Source: Trichoderma breve (lineage: Eukaryota; Ascomycota; Sordariomycetes; Hypocreales; Hypocreaceae). Taken from it: DNA of 64,000 nt. Location: contig NC_079233.1 of NCBI RefSeq assembly GCF_028502605.1, positions 6,758,001-6,822,000 of the forward strand. Direction: 5' to 3'. Each line of letters opens with the position of its first letter. Positions within the stretch are counted from its first letter, which is position 1. A program made the translations under genes and the position numbers. This document shows, in pieces, positions 48,124-59,524 of this stretch. The notes under the pieces are model-generated. The model did not search any database, was not told the origin of the DNA, and saw only the letters and a list, made by a program, of their open reading frames with translations.

Positions 48124-48983
48124 ATGGACACAACTTTCAACCTAGTTGTTCTGGAATTCGAATTGCCCGCTGATGAGATTCTCAATGTCTACGGCACATA
48201 CGGCGATATTATTTCCCATTGTCTACACAAATGTTGGCGCTATCATCCAACTTCGCTGCCAGCCTTGAAAATTTTAAAGCGGAGCGTCTTTGAAGAAGAC
48301 GTGCTGCCTCCATGGAACGGAATTCATGGTCTTCTTTTATTAGGAAGCAGTAAGAAGCATCTCCCCCAATAACGCCGCGAGTACTAACAAGTTAGCTTCA
48401 AGAGTACACAGCCTCTGATGACGACCCATGGGTTACATCTTTGATAATGGCGGTCCAAATGGCATATATAATGAAGATACCTTTGATTGGGGTGTGCTAT
48501 GGTCACCAAATAATTGCGCGGGCTCTGGGTGGTAAGATATCGCGTAACCCAGCAGGGTGGGAACTCGGCGTTTGCAAAATGGACATGACATCCATAGGCC
48601 AGGAAATTTTCGGAAAAGATGCTCTTGTAGGTAACTCTTAATCATAAATTACGCGGATTATACTAACGCCTTTGCTTAATTGTTAGATGGTTCACCAAAT
48701 GCATAGAGATGCTGTGGTTGATGTTCCTCCAAACATCGATGTCATTGCCTCAAGTCGTTCCTGCAAGATTCATATGATGTTCCAGCCGGGAAGAGTCCTC
48801 ACGATTCAGGGACATCCAGAATTCGATTCAAGAATCTCAAAATCTTGGCTGGATCAAAGATACGAGGAGGGCTTGGTGGAACAAGAGTTGTATGGTTATG
48901 CGCTGACAAAGCTCAATCTGGAGCATGATGGAATGGAAATACTGCAAGCGATGCGTAAATTTCTACTTGGAACACCCATATAG
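48124..48983 (+). CDS. Class-I glutamine amidotransferase-like protein
   Basis: Predicted 248-residue GATase1-fold protein. Exons: 48124-48349, 48403-48626 and 48687-48983. Intron 1 has GTAAGA, a TACTAAC branch site and a CAAG acceptor, and yields the family segment GSKYTASDDDPWV. The nucleophile Cys is in GVCYGHQI and the His-Glu pair in GHPEFDSRI, so a full triad is present. Stand-alone fungal proteins of this type are annotated as GMP-synthase-like amidotransferases, and relatives include gamma-glutamyl hydrolases. No synthase domain is attached, so hydrolysis of a gamma-glutamyl or amide compound is plausible. It lies in a run of genes with a regulator and a permease, all on the + strand. 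Confidence 0.88.
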
Positions 48984-49645
48984 CCTAGCTTCTGGAACTA
49001 TTGAAGAATTTCGTACTGGTCGGTTCTCGGACAAGCGGCGTAAACTATCATTACCCCAGTGGCGTCAAAGATGATCTTTGAGGTGGTGCGGGTCTGCGGG
49101 GAGTGATTTGGAGATGATTGCATTAGTGGTTCCGTCTCATTCTTCGGCCGCAAGGAAAGAAATACGGCGCTTTTTATATTTCTATGTCAATGGCATCCAG
49201 AGAGAGTTTTACCACTGGTACTATGAGAATAACACCTCGAATCTCAAGTCCACAACTATCTATTTTTGAAACATTCTGCCCCCTTTTTCGTGGGAGGGAC
49301 AAAAGATAAGAATCCAAGGCCATAGCATGCAAGTGAGATCGCGCTTGAGGGTTTTGGGTAAAGAAGGGACGTGGCACAGAGGCCATAATCTTTGTGAAGG
49401 AGGCTGAGGTTGCTGAACTTGCTGAATTAGCCGGTCGGCAAATTCAGCAGATTCAGCTCTTCTTCTTCCCCCGCAGATCGGCTTGTTCCGATGCTCATGG
49501 CCAATAGACTTGTATGCCTCTTTAATCAACAGCTTCTTTCGGTCGGACGGCTGCATTTCTCCTACTATACCCAGCAAAATCCCTCGCGAAATCTGACCCT
49601 GCGAGATTTCATCTTGTGCTTTCATCGGCACAGTAAGCCTCAGCA
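48984..49645. other. Intergenic, promoter of the Zn2Cys6 gene
   Basis: About 660 bp between two same-strand genes. The frames crossing it on the opposite strand (49260-49721) run into the regulator coding region and have no features. Confidence 0.5.
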
Positions 49646-51400
49646 ATGCCGCAAGGGCGAGATCCTTCTGCAGCGGCTTCCGGTCGGCATTCACGACGGT
49701 CCGTTGCTGGTTGTTGGACATGCAGAGGCAAGAAAGTCAAATGCGATGAACAACAACCTGTTTGTGGCAGATGTAGTCGATTGCACTTGTTCTGCGACTA
49801 TCAGCCAAGGTCAAGAAAACCGTATGTTCGGAGAAGAACAAAAGCAGCTACACAGGAACCACAGGAAGAGTCAGGGATTGCCCGGGGTGAGAGTGAGAGC
49901 CAGGAAGCAGACACTCGATCTTCCGAGGAATGGACTGACAACTCCTCACAAGTAATTGTCTCCAACATGGGTACAGGCGATCTCTGTCACTACTCGCCGA
50001 GCCCTCCAAATATCCCTGCTGCCTGTTCTTTGAAATTGGGGCTCCAGGAGCGAGAAGCTATCCAGTATTTCCGGACCACGTTTTCCAGACATCAGCATAC
50101 AAAAAACCCCAGCTACAATGTCATATCGGTCATATACAATATTGCAACAAAGTCTGAACTCGCAATGCATATGGCCGTTTCGGTTGCGAGACGAGAAATG
50201 CTTTGTCTTCAAAACAATGGCCAAACTGATGTCAAGGACGACGATATCTCTATTCTGCACTATTCGGCTGCCCTTAGTCAACTGGCCGAGTTTGTAAACG
50301 GAGCCGACGCTGTCACTGGGCTTGATACCATCCTAGCCAGTATCTGGCTCATGTTGACCTATGAGCAGAAATTTGGTGATGGCAACGGTGTTGGTCTATC
50401 CAGCCATCTGAAAGGACTTGCAACAATAGTACAGAGTGAGGCCAGACAAGCCCTAACTCTTCCGGCAGACGCAAACCACCATATCCCTTCTTCTGCCAAC
50501 ACCATGGAACTCGATTCTTCTCAGAGGCGCATGCACACCCTCTCTCTCTTTTCTGCACGAATGCTGATTTGGATATCGCTCCTCGACGCTGGAGCTGCTT
50601 CAACTGGATTGGGAGGAGACTTTAACGCGTCGCTCCATGGCTTACTTGAAGAACATGCTCACATCTGCGACGGATGTGATTCCCGATTGCAAACCAGTCT
50701 CTTCCGAAGCTTCACTGAAGTAGCAAAGTACTCAAATCCATTGTTTTGCAGGGTATGGGGAGACGATTATCCAATACAGGAACTGATGGATGACATCAGC
50801 AACCACGACATATTCCTATTGTACGGCTCTTGCTTTCAGGTCAGGTACATGGCCTCAAGATTGAGTAGCCTGAGGAAGCAGGTTTCAACAGCCGCCGAGC
50901 AATGTGAAGACGTCATTGAGCTGGCCTTTCAGGAAATAGCTGAAACATATACTGAGACTTTCCTACTGGCGAGCAAAATAACCGTCGAGACGGACAATAG
51001 TCTCCGCGTTATCAAGAATCTTCGGTTCATTGTTCCCCACTACCATGCAGCGATACTTTACTACGTAAGATGTGCGGATCCTCGACGATCCTCTTCGGAC
51101 AGGCGGATGTCATCGTTAAAGATGATCATGAAATTAGCATACCAAGCCTTCAAACTTGAGGGGGACGAGGCTATGCTGCGGATCTCTTGGCCGCTCTTCA
51201 TAGCGATACTCGAAACCGATGATCTCCTCCACAGGGAGTGGTTAATCGCTCGGCTACGTGCGCTCGGAAAATTCGGCAAGAATTACTCAAGGGCAGCGGT
51301 TTTTGTTGAGTCTTTCGTTGCGGAAGAAGAACGGAAAGGGGAACGCTTAGACTTCCAGGCTTATTTGACATCAGGAGGTTTTGAACAGTTCTCCATATGA
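49646..51400 (+). CDS. Zn2Cys6 fungal transcription factor
   Basis: Predicted 584-residue, single-exon nuclear regulator. The binuclear zinc cluster has its six cysteines at 23, 26, 33, 40, 43 and 50 (CX2CX6CX6CX2CX6C) with the basic RGKKVKC segment and RSRKPYVRRR following. A Glu/Ser-rich linker covers about 65-110, then an all-helical fungal-specific regulatory domain runs to the C-terminus. The ATG at 49646 is the first in frame. It sits between the amidotransferase-like gene and the permease on the same strand, the usual place for a pathway-specific regulator; that it controls them is inference. Confidence 0.93.
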   Translation: MPQGRDPSAAASGRHSRRSVAGCWTCRGKKVKCDEQQPVCGRCSRLHLFCDYQPRSRKPYVRRRTKAATQEPQEESGIARGESESQEADTRSSEEWTDNSSQVIVSNMGTGDLCHYSPSPPNIPAACSLKLGLQEREAIQYFRTTFSRHQHTKNPSYNVISVIYNIATKSELAMHMAVSVARREMLCLQNNGQTDVKDDDISILHYSAALSQLAEFVNGADAVTGLDTILASIWLMLTYEQKFGDGNGVGLSSHLKGLATIVQSEARQALTLPADANHHIPSSANTMELDSSQRRMHTLSLFSARMLIWISLLDAGAASTGLGGDFNASLHGLLEEHAHICDGCDSRLQTSLFRSFTEVAKYSNPLFCRVWGDDYPIQELMDDISNHDIFLLYGSCFQVRYMASRLSSLRKQVSTAAEQCEDVIELAFQEIAETYTETFLLASKITVETDNSLRVIKNLRFIVPHYHAAILYYVRCADPRRSSSDRRMSSLKMIMKLAYQAFKLEGDEAMLRISWPLFIAILETDDLLHREWLIARLRALGKFGKNYSRAAVFVESFVAEEERKGERLDFQAYLTSGGFEQFSI

Positions 51401-51747
51401 CAGCAGCGATTCAGTCAGACCCTTGAATTTCTAAGCTAGTATTTCGTGGGGCAGTGGAGAGTGACTTTACCCCAGACTAGTTCCTTTGGAATCTCGGGGG
51501 GAAGCGATGGTCGGCAAATTGGGTGGAGTTGGGCAATGCTGACGAGGAGATGGCACACGCCACAACTCTTAATCGAGCATAGCTGTACTGAACAAACCGC
51601 CCATTATAACTTTAAACTGGCGAGGGGTTAATAATGATGGCTTAACTATTCAGATACTGAACGGTCCTGTGGACATATCTATATAAGTCCCATTTTGGTC
51701 ACTATGAACATGCCAATGCAACACCTCTCACCTCAGAATCAGAAGAA
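51401..51747. promoter_or_regulatory. Promoter region of the permease gene
   Basis: 347 bp between regulator stop and permease ATG. A TATA-like CTATATAAG lies at about 51679-51687, roughly 65 bp upstream of the ATG. A CGGGG...-type zinc-cluster half-site (TCGGGGGG, 51494-51501) is present but isolated. Confidence 0.5.
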
Positions 51748-53488
51748 ATGACAGACATCATGCATTCGACAGAAACGAAAGACGGCACAAGCAACAATCG
51801 GGCTGATGTTGAGAAGAATGAGACCGTGGCTGATTTTGATATTGGGAAGCACGAGACCGTTGGTGTCCATGATGGAGATGAAGCAATGGCAGCATTTCAA
51901 GACGGCCAGGTTGTGGACGTTGACGAGGCTACCAACAAACGGCTGCTCCGCAAGATCGACCGGCATATCCTACCTATAATGTGCGCGGTATATTGTATGA
52001 ACTACCTGGACAAAACAACTCTTTCATACGCCAGCATCATGGGACTGAAGGAGGACGTCCACTTGGTAGGGGACAACTACCAGTGGTTAGCGTCGCTCTT
52101 CTACTTCGGGTATCTTACATGGGAATGGCCTACGGTACGTCTGCTACAGAGATTGCCAATTGCCAAATACTCGGGGTTCTGTGTTATCTGCTGGGGCGTG
52201 ACTCTTGCCCTATTCGCAGTTGTTCACGATTTCAAGGGCGCCGCCATCATTCGATTCCTTCTCGGAGCTTTCGAGTCAGCGGTGACTCCGGGTTGGGCTC
52301 TCATCACATCCCAATGGTACAAAAGGTCTGAGCAGGGGTCCAGGACAGGACTGTGGTTCAGTTTCAATGGCTTTGCTCAGATCTTCGGCGGTGTCATCGC
52401 CTACGGCATCGCTGTTGGTGGCGAGAGGGACATCTACACTATTCAACCTTGGAGGATCCTCTTCATCCTCACAGGGTCACTCACTTTTGTTCTTGGCATC
52501 ATCTTTCTGATAGTCGTCCCGGACAATCAGCTCAAGTCGAGGTGGCTTAATGAGACTGACCGAGTTCTCGCCGTGGCAAGGGTCAGAGTCAACCAGCAGG
52601 GAATCGGCAACAAGCATTTCAAGACGTATCAATTCAAGGAGGCCCTTATGGACCCCTTGGCCTGGGCATTTGCTTTCTATAGCATTGCTTCCAACATACC
52701 AAATGGGGGCATCAGCAACTTCTTTAGTCAGCTCGTAAGTAGCACCCAGGGGAGGTATGGTTCAATCTTTGACTAATGTGACTAGATCGTCTCGTTTGGC
52801 TACAGTCCCACACAATCTCTGCTTCTTGGAACCCCCGCCGGTGCCGTTCAAGTTGTCAGCTTGTTGCTTAGTGGTTACTATGGCGATAAATACAAAAATC
52901 GACTATTGGTATCACTTGGTGGACTGAGTTTGGCAGTACTGGGAGCCATCCTGCTCGTTGCATTGCCAGATGCTGCAAAGGCGGGTAAGCTTGTCGGTTA
53001 CTACTTGACTCTGGCTGGGACAACGCCATTCGTGGCACTATTGAGTCTAATTTCTTCTAATATTGCCGGATACACCAAGAAGACCACTGTGGCTGCTATG
53101 TATCTGATCTTCTATTGTGCCGGCAACATCATTGGTATGTACATGTATGCTCCTCCAAAACTTGCATGGTAGCAGTCCAACTGACCAATTGAGATGCAAG
53201 GCCCTCAAACCTTTCGCCCGGCGGATGCACCTGGGTTTATCCCGGCTAAAGTCACCATTCTTGTCTGCTATGTCCTTTGCATGATAGATGTCATCTTTAT
53301 TTGGTGGTATTGTAGACGAATGAACCAAAAGAAGGCAGCCCTTAGAGCGGAACCCGGATACATAACGCAAGAGAACTCTGAGTAAGTGTATCGCCCCTGG
53401 ATTTGAGAGGTAATATTCTAACTGATAGTTGGATAGGTGGTTGGATTTGACGGATAAGGAGAACCCTGAATTTACCTATACTCTATGA
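51748..53488 (+). CDS. MFS anion:cation symporter, DAL5/allantoate permease family
   Basis: Predicted 522-residue plasma-membrane transporter. Exons: 51748-52734, 52786-53134, 53201-53381 and 53437-53488, with GTAAGT, GTATGT and GTAAGT donors and consistent phases. About 75 acidic cytosolic residues precede twelve transmembrane helices. Family marks are KIDRHILPIMCAVYCMNYLDKTT before helix 1 split by the usual DKTTLSYAS, the IRFLLGAFESAVTPGW motif, and IIGPQTF, which forms across intron 2. DAL5-family members import allantoate, small peptides, nicotinate, vitamins or other carboxylates. The precise solute is unknown. Position after the regulator and beside two amide-hydrolysing enzymes suggests uptake of their substrate. 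Confidence 0.93.
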
Positions 53489-54093
53489 AAGAGCTACTGC
53501 TCGTTTATTTCCGTTGGAGTAAATCTTCGAATCTGTTTGATCGAGGAGCTAGACGAGCTCAGAGGATTGCTTAGGGTAGCATGGCAACGTGGGCAGATTT
53601 AATTGCCATCGTATTTTCAACCAGACGCTTATACGTAACCTCGTATCACCAAGGCCGCTCTGACCCAAAAGAAAATTAAGAACATCAACTTTAGCCTTAC
53701 TAGACGAAACTAGCGATATATATCTCAGCCGAAACAGAAAAACGTCAGTGAATATAGTGTAGCCATGCGCATTTGCGATTGTCATGAAAGACTGTTCTGC
53801 TGACCCCCACAAAGCAAGAGGCATTACGATACTGCGTTTTCGATGATATTCATCCAGAGACATTATACTGCCAACGTAGCCGCAGAGTAGTCGTTGGAAG
53901 CCTTTGGAAAGTATTACAGTCTAACACGATGCTGGACGCAGCTGAAGGAGAGAAATATCAACATACCGAGATATAGATGGAAGTGATAAAGCACTTTAAA
54001 ACAGATGCTGTACAAGAACGCCGCTAAAACTGGGAAAGTGAAAGAGAAGAATGACCTTGGTTTGCTTACAGTACAATCTCTCAAGACTGTTGC

Positions 54094-54310
54094 ATTTTTT
54101 ACCAGGTGCCCAAGACGATACCTGAAGCTTCTTTTCTGAGCAAGTGACGTTGGATGTCTAATTCAGCCTCCAAAGTAACAGATGTCTTCAGTCAAAAGAA
54201 GGGCTAGTTTCCCTCCTGACTACACAAGACTGACCACATCCTGTGTCCAATGGCTGTAAAGGCAGCATCTCCCATTGGGCCGCCCCATTCCAGCTGATTT
54301 TAGGCAAAAA
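54094..54310 (+). repeat. Dispersed repeat family 2, copy B
   Basis: Diverged partner of 44636-44840 in the same orientation, sharing ordered landmarks including AAGCTTCTT, TCAAAAGAA, CTGACTACA and AGCATCTCC. No open frame or terminal repeats are evident at its edges. Confidence 0.75.
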
Positions 54311-55173
54311 CCAACTCATCGTTGTTCGATCACGGTCGATATTTTTCCTCCGTACTCCTGGGGTAGGTGCATGATCAAAAAATATACCGCCGAGAAGACC
54401 CTGGCAGCCAACTTTTTGCTTACATCTGCCCGAGTCTGATTATATCCAATTTAGCCGTTAGACGAGCTGCACCTCTGCCCCGTTTCCCCCCGCGAATCAC
54501 GGCTCGAGTCCCGTTTTTTTCTCCTAGATTGCTTCATCGGCACTAGGCCAATGGAGAGAAAGCCGTGCGGAATGCCGTCGTAGGCTGTTTGTTGAAGAGT
54601 TGGGGTGCATGCAGCTTCGGACCGGGGGCACATGGCGTTATGGTTAATTGGAAGCATACGGGTTAAGTATATGTCATAATATATTGGGCATATGGTAATC
54701 GATGTAACATTGTGGCCCATGGATGCCTTGGGCACAACTTCTGCATGACGGCAAAGATGGAGCATTCGCAATTTCACCACGGGATATTGTGATCTTGTAG
54801 ACAGCTATTCCTGATGATTCGTCACATTGCCTGTTGCGGTTTACTGTGTTGTCTAGTCTCCGCGAATAAGAACCTTGTCAATGAGACCTTGTTAAAACAT
54901 CGAATTGGTCGTATGTTCGGAACTTTTTCTCTTTTTTTGTTATTTCTTTTTTTTTTTTACCCCAATGCCGGAGACGCCAAGACGAAATTAGCCGTTAGCC
55001 AGTAAATGAAACATTCTGCTTCTTCGTACATGTACCGGGAACTAGGGGTCCATCAGCCCACAGCTTGTGGCAAACTACATGTGATCTCGCTTGGTGTTGC
55101 TGGGACAGCAGCATCACCATGCCACGATGGGATTCCAAGGCGCAATGTCTTTGTGAAAAAGGATCATATTCAG

Positions 55174-55186
55174 GCGGGGTAAATTG
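55174..55186 (+). promoter_or_regulatory. XAE-like element overlapped by a CRE1-type site
   Basis: GGGTAAATTG (55177-55186) matches the first ten bases of the xylanase-activating element described for T. reesei xyn2, GGGTAAATTGG, bound by XYR1. The overlapping GCGGGG (55174-55179) fits the CRE1 carbon-repressor consensus SYGGRG. Both are about 180 bp upstream of the ATG. Another SYGGRG match, GCGGAG, is at 55211-55216. Confidence 0.6.
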
Positions 55187-55253
55187 CTCAGTGGCCGGCC
55201 ATATGGCTGTGCGGAGGCATGACAGCATTCTGTTCCAATTATCCGCAAACCGA

Positions 55254-55260
55254 TTTATAA
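55254..55260 (+). promoter_or_regulatory. TATA box of the xylanase gene
   Basis: TTTATAA lies 101 bp upstream of the xylanase ATG, in line with the inducible, TATA-driven expression known for this gene class. Confidence 0.55.
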
Positions 55261-55288
55261 AGAGCGACGCCATCCTCCCGGAAACTGA

Positions 55289-56087
<799 letters not shown>

Positions 56088-56820
56088 ATGAATTGACGTG
56101 ACGACCGAAATTGGAATGAGAAGTTCATGAATGGTCCATGTTCTTTACTCTGGATATATGGAGAAATCGTGGTGCTGAATTGGCTAGTCTCGACTTTGTA
56201 GACGAGAAGATTGCACAAATAGACCTAGTCAAATGAGAAACGAAAGTTATGACATACAGTATTTCCCACTTTGATGTACCAGACATTGAAAGTTCGCTCG
56301 GTCTAGGTTTAATGTACCTTTCATGATGAAGATATGATATAAAGTGGAAGCTAATAGGTAAGTATCATAGTATGAATTGCTGGTTGATATGCCACTCTAT
56401 ATAGGAATGGTAAAACAGTGAACAGAACTTTCCTTCAGTGGCCACGATATAGTGACGCGATGGTTCCAAATTGCGAATATTTACGCTGTCTTAATACAAG
56501 ATCAATATTCGGCTGCTTGATATACAGATAGCTATATTGTTACTTCTCTCTACTTGAGACAGTATCGCTACTTTGCCTACATGATAAAGTTTTCCAAATT
56601 TTCGTCTATCAGAGACAACGGTTGCTAAATCCGTCTATCAAAGATACCAATGGTACATAGTTGTTGCCTCCTTATCGTTGTTCCTTTTGTCCGCTTGAGA
56701 CGCCAAATGACATACATGCCTAGATGATGATGAGACTCAAAGCCCCGGACTGGCCATGTCACTCTTCAGTGGCTCTAACTGTATCCAGTAGTGAGATCCT
56801 TGGATGAAGACAAAGCTGAA
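56088..56820. other. Intergenic, convergent 3' regions
   Basis: AT-rich spacer between the xylanase and the convergent unknown gene. Its 56500-56650 part shares the 'tctacttgagacagtatcgctac' character of other degenerate stretches in this half of the window. No gene seen. Confidence 0.5.
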
Positions 56821-57966
56821 CTAATATATGTTCCAATGTTTCTTTCCTCTTGAATTATCCTCCGGCCAAGGTCGGAGAACCTCTTTTCTCATGCGTAAAT
56901 CTTCGCGCACATTGTCCTCCATTCGCCGTATCATGTGATCTTCATGGGCACCTCCGCCAGACCATTCAGGATATCTCTCAGTATCCACCCATTTGGAACT
57001 TGGGCCTCTCAATTCTTCGTCACCCCAGCCCATTTCTTGAGCCGTAGTAAGAATAGATGGACCGTAGAGGCCACCGTCTCCAAGATTTCGTGTGGAAAGG
57101 ATTGGGTCTGGCTGATGTCCAAAGGTGGCAATCTCTCGCTTGTCCATGCTCATGACAAAGTCCACCGCAGTTTCAAGTGTCACTTGAACCACAGCCTCGC
57201 TACTATTAGTGCGCTGAATGACGGTTTTAATTTTGTGAGCTATGGGCTCAAATGAAATAGGAGCGCTGAGGTCTTCTTCTATTCCAGTTCGAACCAGGAG
57301 AACAGGAAGTTGACGGACGTCAAGATCTTCATCATTGTATTCTTCTAGCCTGATGATGATCATGATTGCTCGGAATAGAGGCCGAAGGAGGAAAAACTCT
57401 TGGTCACGGACGATTTGATCAATGCGTGCGTACTTGTAATGGCCCCTTTTCTTCGGACCCTTGGGAGGTATTGGCTGCAAGGGATAAGGCGGCTCAAGCT
57501 CTTTAACTGCATCTCGAGCCTCTTGCGCTCTTACACAGATTGCCGCATGAACTGGGATAGCGAGATTGACTAACGGGCCGGGTTGAAGATCGTCGGGAAG
57601 CAATTCTGGGAGGAAAGTCTTTGTAACGAATTGCAAATATTCAATCTCGCTTTTATAAGGAATAAACCACTTGTGATAAAGATAGTTGTGCAGCACTTGT
57701 ACAAACAGAGATGGATAAATTGTGCGCTTCGCCGAGAAAATGTATAAAGGCGCAGCTTTGTTGCAGCAATCGTTAGCTTCTTGAAGTGTCATCTCGGCTG
57801 CCATATATGCAAGATCGGAAATGTTAGGTTGGTAGATCCAACGAGGATCCGTCGAACGCCCATGTATCAGGTAACGATGCCTTGACTCCTGGCTGCCGCG
57901 CAGATAGTGTAGAATCGCGTGCGGTGGTTGAGGCGCCTTGGGCACCTTGCCAGCTTCGTACGCCAT
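56821..57966 (-). CDS. Conserved protein of unknown function, 381 residues
   Basis: Single-exon gene; the frame extends a little further upstream only by a TTG, so the ATG at 57966 (MAYEAGKVPK) is the start. I do not recognise a family. No signal peptide or membrane helix is apparent. The N-terminal two thirds are helical with RWIYQPN, DCCNKAAPLYIF and PYPLQPIPPKGPKKRGHYK segments. The C-terminal part has a conserved-looking LSAPISFEPIAHKI block, an ATFGHQPDPILSTR block and a charged, Arg/Glu-rich tail. A degraded paralogue lies 1.6 kb away (59525-60560) in the same orientation; the blocks shared with it mark the constrained parts. Codon use is less biased than in the metabolic genes, as in accessory genes. 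Confidence 0.75.
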   Translation of the reverse strand: MAYEAGKVPKAPQPPHAILHYLRGSQESRHRYLIHGRSTDPRWIYQPNISDLAYMAAEMTLQEANDCCNKAAPLYIFSAKRTIYPSLFVQVLHNYLYHKWFIPYKSEIEYLQFVTKTFLPELLPDDLQPGPLVNLAIPVHAAICVRAQEARDAVKELEPPYPLQPIPPKGPKKRGHYKYARIDQIVRDQEFFLLRPLFRAIMIIIRLEEYNDEDLDVRQLPVLLVRTGIEEDLSAPISFEPIAHKIKTVIQRTNSSEAVVQVTLETAVDFVMSMDKREIATFGHQPDPILSTRNLGDGGLYGPSILTTAQEMGWGDEELRGPSSKWVDTERYPEWSGGGAHEDHMIRRMEDNVREDLRMRKEVLRPWPEDNSRGKKHWNIY

Positions 57967-58691
57967 TTCGAAAGAATGGGCAAGTAGCTTGTAATGAATC
58001 AATGGGGTAGAAATGGGGTCACAGAATGCAATATTCAAGCAAAGTCGTATTTAATGGGGATTGGCCTCTCCTTGCTGATGGGGAAAAGCTGCTTTTGTAT
58101 CCGTGTAATATGTGGCTGTGGTGAACCACATGTGCAGCCTTGGAGGAAAAATCTTAAAGCAGCCCGGGGCACTAATACGCCGCGACGAATTCTCTGTAAA
58201 ATTAGACGGATTCATACTCATAGCTACCTCCTATATAGTTTGGCTTATCGAGCATAAATCGTCATAGATGCTGGATAGAGTTCTGGTTACGGCCTAAGTA
58301 GAAACCGCGATCAGCATCGGTGTTGACAAGATCAACATTGCTATCTGCATGTAACTTGTTATTCCCGTTTTGCAGTTCCTTGGCGAGTATTTCATGGCGA
58401 TTCAAAGAAGGAAAGAGTGGTGGCAAAGATGATGTTTATTGTAGAGTCCATCCATTAGTACCCACCTAGTAGTAACGCCTTGCTTCTCAATTGATCGACC
58501 TGAAATGTTTCTGTGTCTTTATTGTATTCTTTTTGTGTCTGATTCTTCGAAAAATATCTACCGAGCAGTCCCCCCGCTATATTACTTCCATAAATCCACC
58601 ATACATGGCAGTGTCAGCCTCTAGAGTTATGAATGTTAATGGTGGATCAACCATGGAACAACCCGAGGCGATTTGGAGAGTCAGCATCGTG

Positions 58692-58727
58692 AACGACGAG
58701 ACCAACGACGAGACCAACGACGAGACC
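58692..58727 (+). repeat. 12-bp tandem repeat, three perfect copies
   Basis: Three identical units AACGACGAGACC, followed by AAC. In the open frame across it the units encode repeated Asn-Asp-Glu-Thr. A period divisible by three keeps that frame open. Confidence 0.9.
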
Positions 58728-58946
58728 AACGGCGTTATCGATGCGATTGACCATCGAATCCACGGCAATAATGGTCAGGGTATATCTCGACAACTCCCCC
58801 AATCTTTGCTGGTTTCTCGAGAAGCAGAAGCCAAAGCACGACGGTCCCCTCTCTCGCAAGGCCAAGCGAGCTCAGAAGAAGGAGATGAGAAAATCCTCCT
58901 CTATGGGTTAATTACCCACCTACCTACATATCGCATCACCATACCT

Positions 58947-59020
58947 TGACACAACCAAGGAACCTACATCCACCTTAGGCAATACGGTCTGCCGAGTGGC
59001 GATGCCCGACGTTAGGACGG
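58947..59020 (+). repeat. Dispersed repeat family 1, copy B
   Basis: Shorter partner of 43934-44027 with the same flanks ACACAACCAAGGAACCTAC and CCGACGTTAGGACGG and an internal deletion. Confidence 0.85.
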
Positions 59021-59067
59021 TAATGAGGCGCGTGGCAGGGAAGCAGCTGGATAAAATAGGATGCTAC

Positions 59068-59116
59068 TGTTTCTACTATGGCTCCTTGTTTCTACTATGG
59101 CTACTTGTTTCTACTT
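59068..59116 (+). repeat. 19-bp tandem repeat, two and a half copies
   Basis: Two units TGTTTCTACTATGGCT(C/A)CT at 59068-59086 and 59087-59105, followed by a partial third. Confidence 0.85.
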
Positions 59117-59524
59117 GAGATATCTACCGCTATTTCTTCTATTCAAGATGGTATATCTACTTTCGCTATTTGCAATAGTTGCTGATACTTTTACTATATG
59201 TGGTACTTTTCGATATTCCCGTCTATCTGAGGTAGCTATGGCTGTTTTCATCTACCAGAGATACTACTAAGTACATGTAATGCGTATACCTACTAGCATT
59301 ATTTTGTAGCTGTTATTTGAACATTCACTTGGAGCGTTAAATACCAAACTTGCGTCCTGCCTATATATAGAATGATGAATATAGATGCTCTATGCCAAGC
59401 ACGTCCATCCTTAGTAGCTCCAAATATGCCTGTCAGTGAAATCCGGAGTTGAAAGTAGATGTAGCCTGACTAGAAGTATATCTTGCGGTCCAGGGGAACA
59501 CAAATACCCCCTCAGGCTCTACCT

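Larger units (their letters stand above)
57967..59524. other. Repeat-rich intergenic region
   Basis: Contains the promoter of the 381-residue gene, a 12-bp tandem repeat, repeat family 1 copy B and a 19-bp tandem repeat. A 114-codon open frame (58605-58949, +) spans the 12-bp array and ends inside copy B; it is not called as a gene. Confidence 0.55.

Noticed and set aside
57967..58038. 24-codon N-terminal extension of the 381-residue protein
   Set aside because: It requires a TTG start; the ATG at 57966 is in normal context and corresponds to the ATG of the pseudogene copy.
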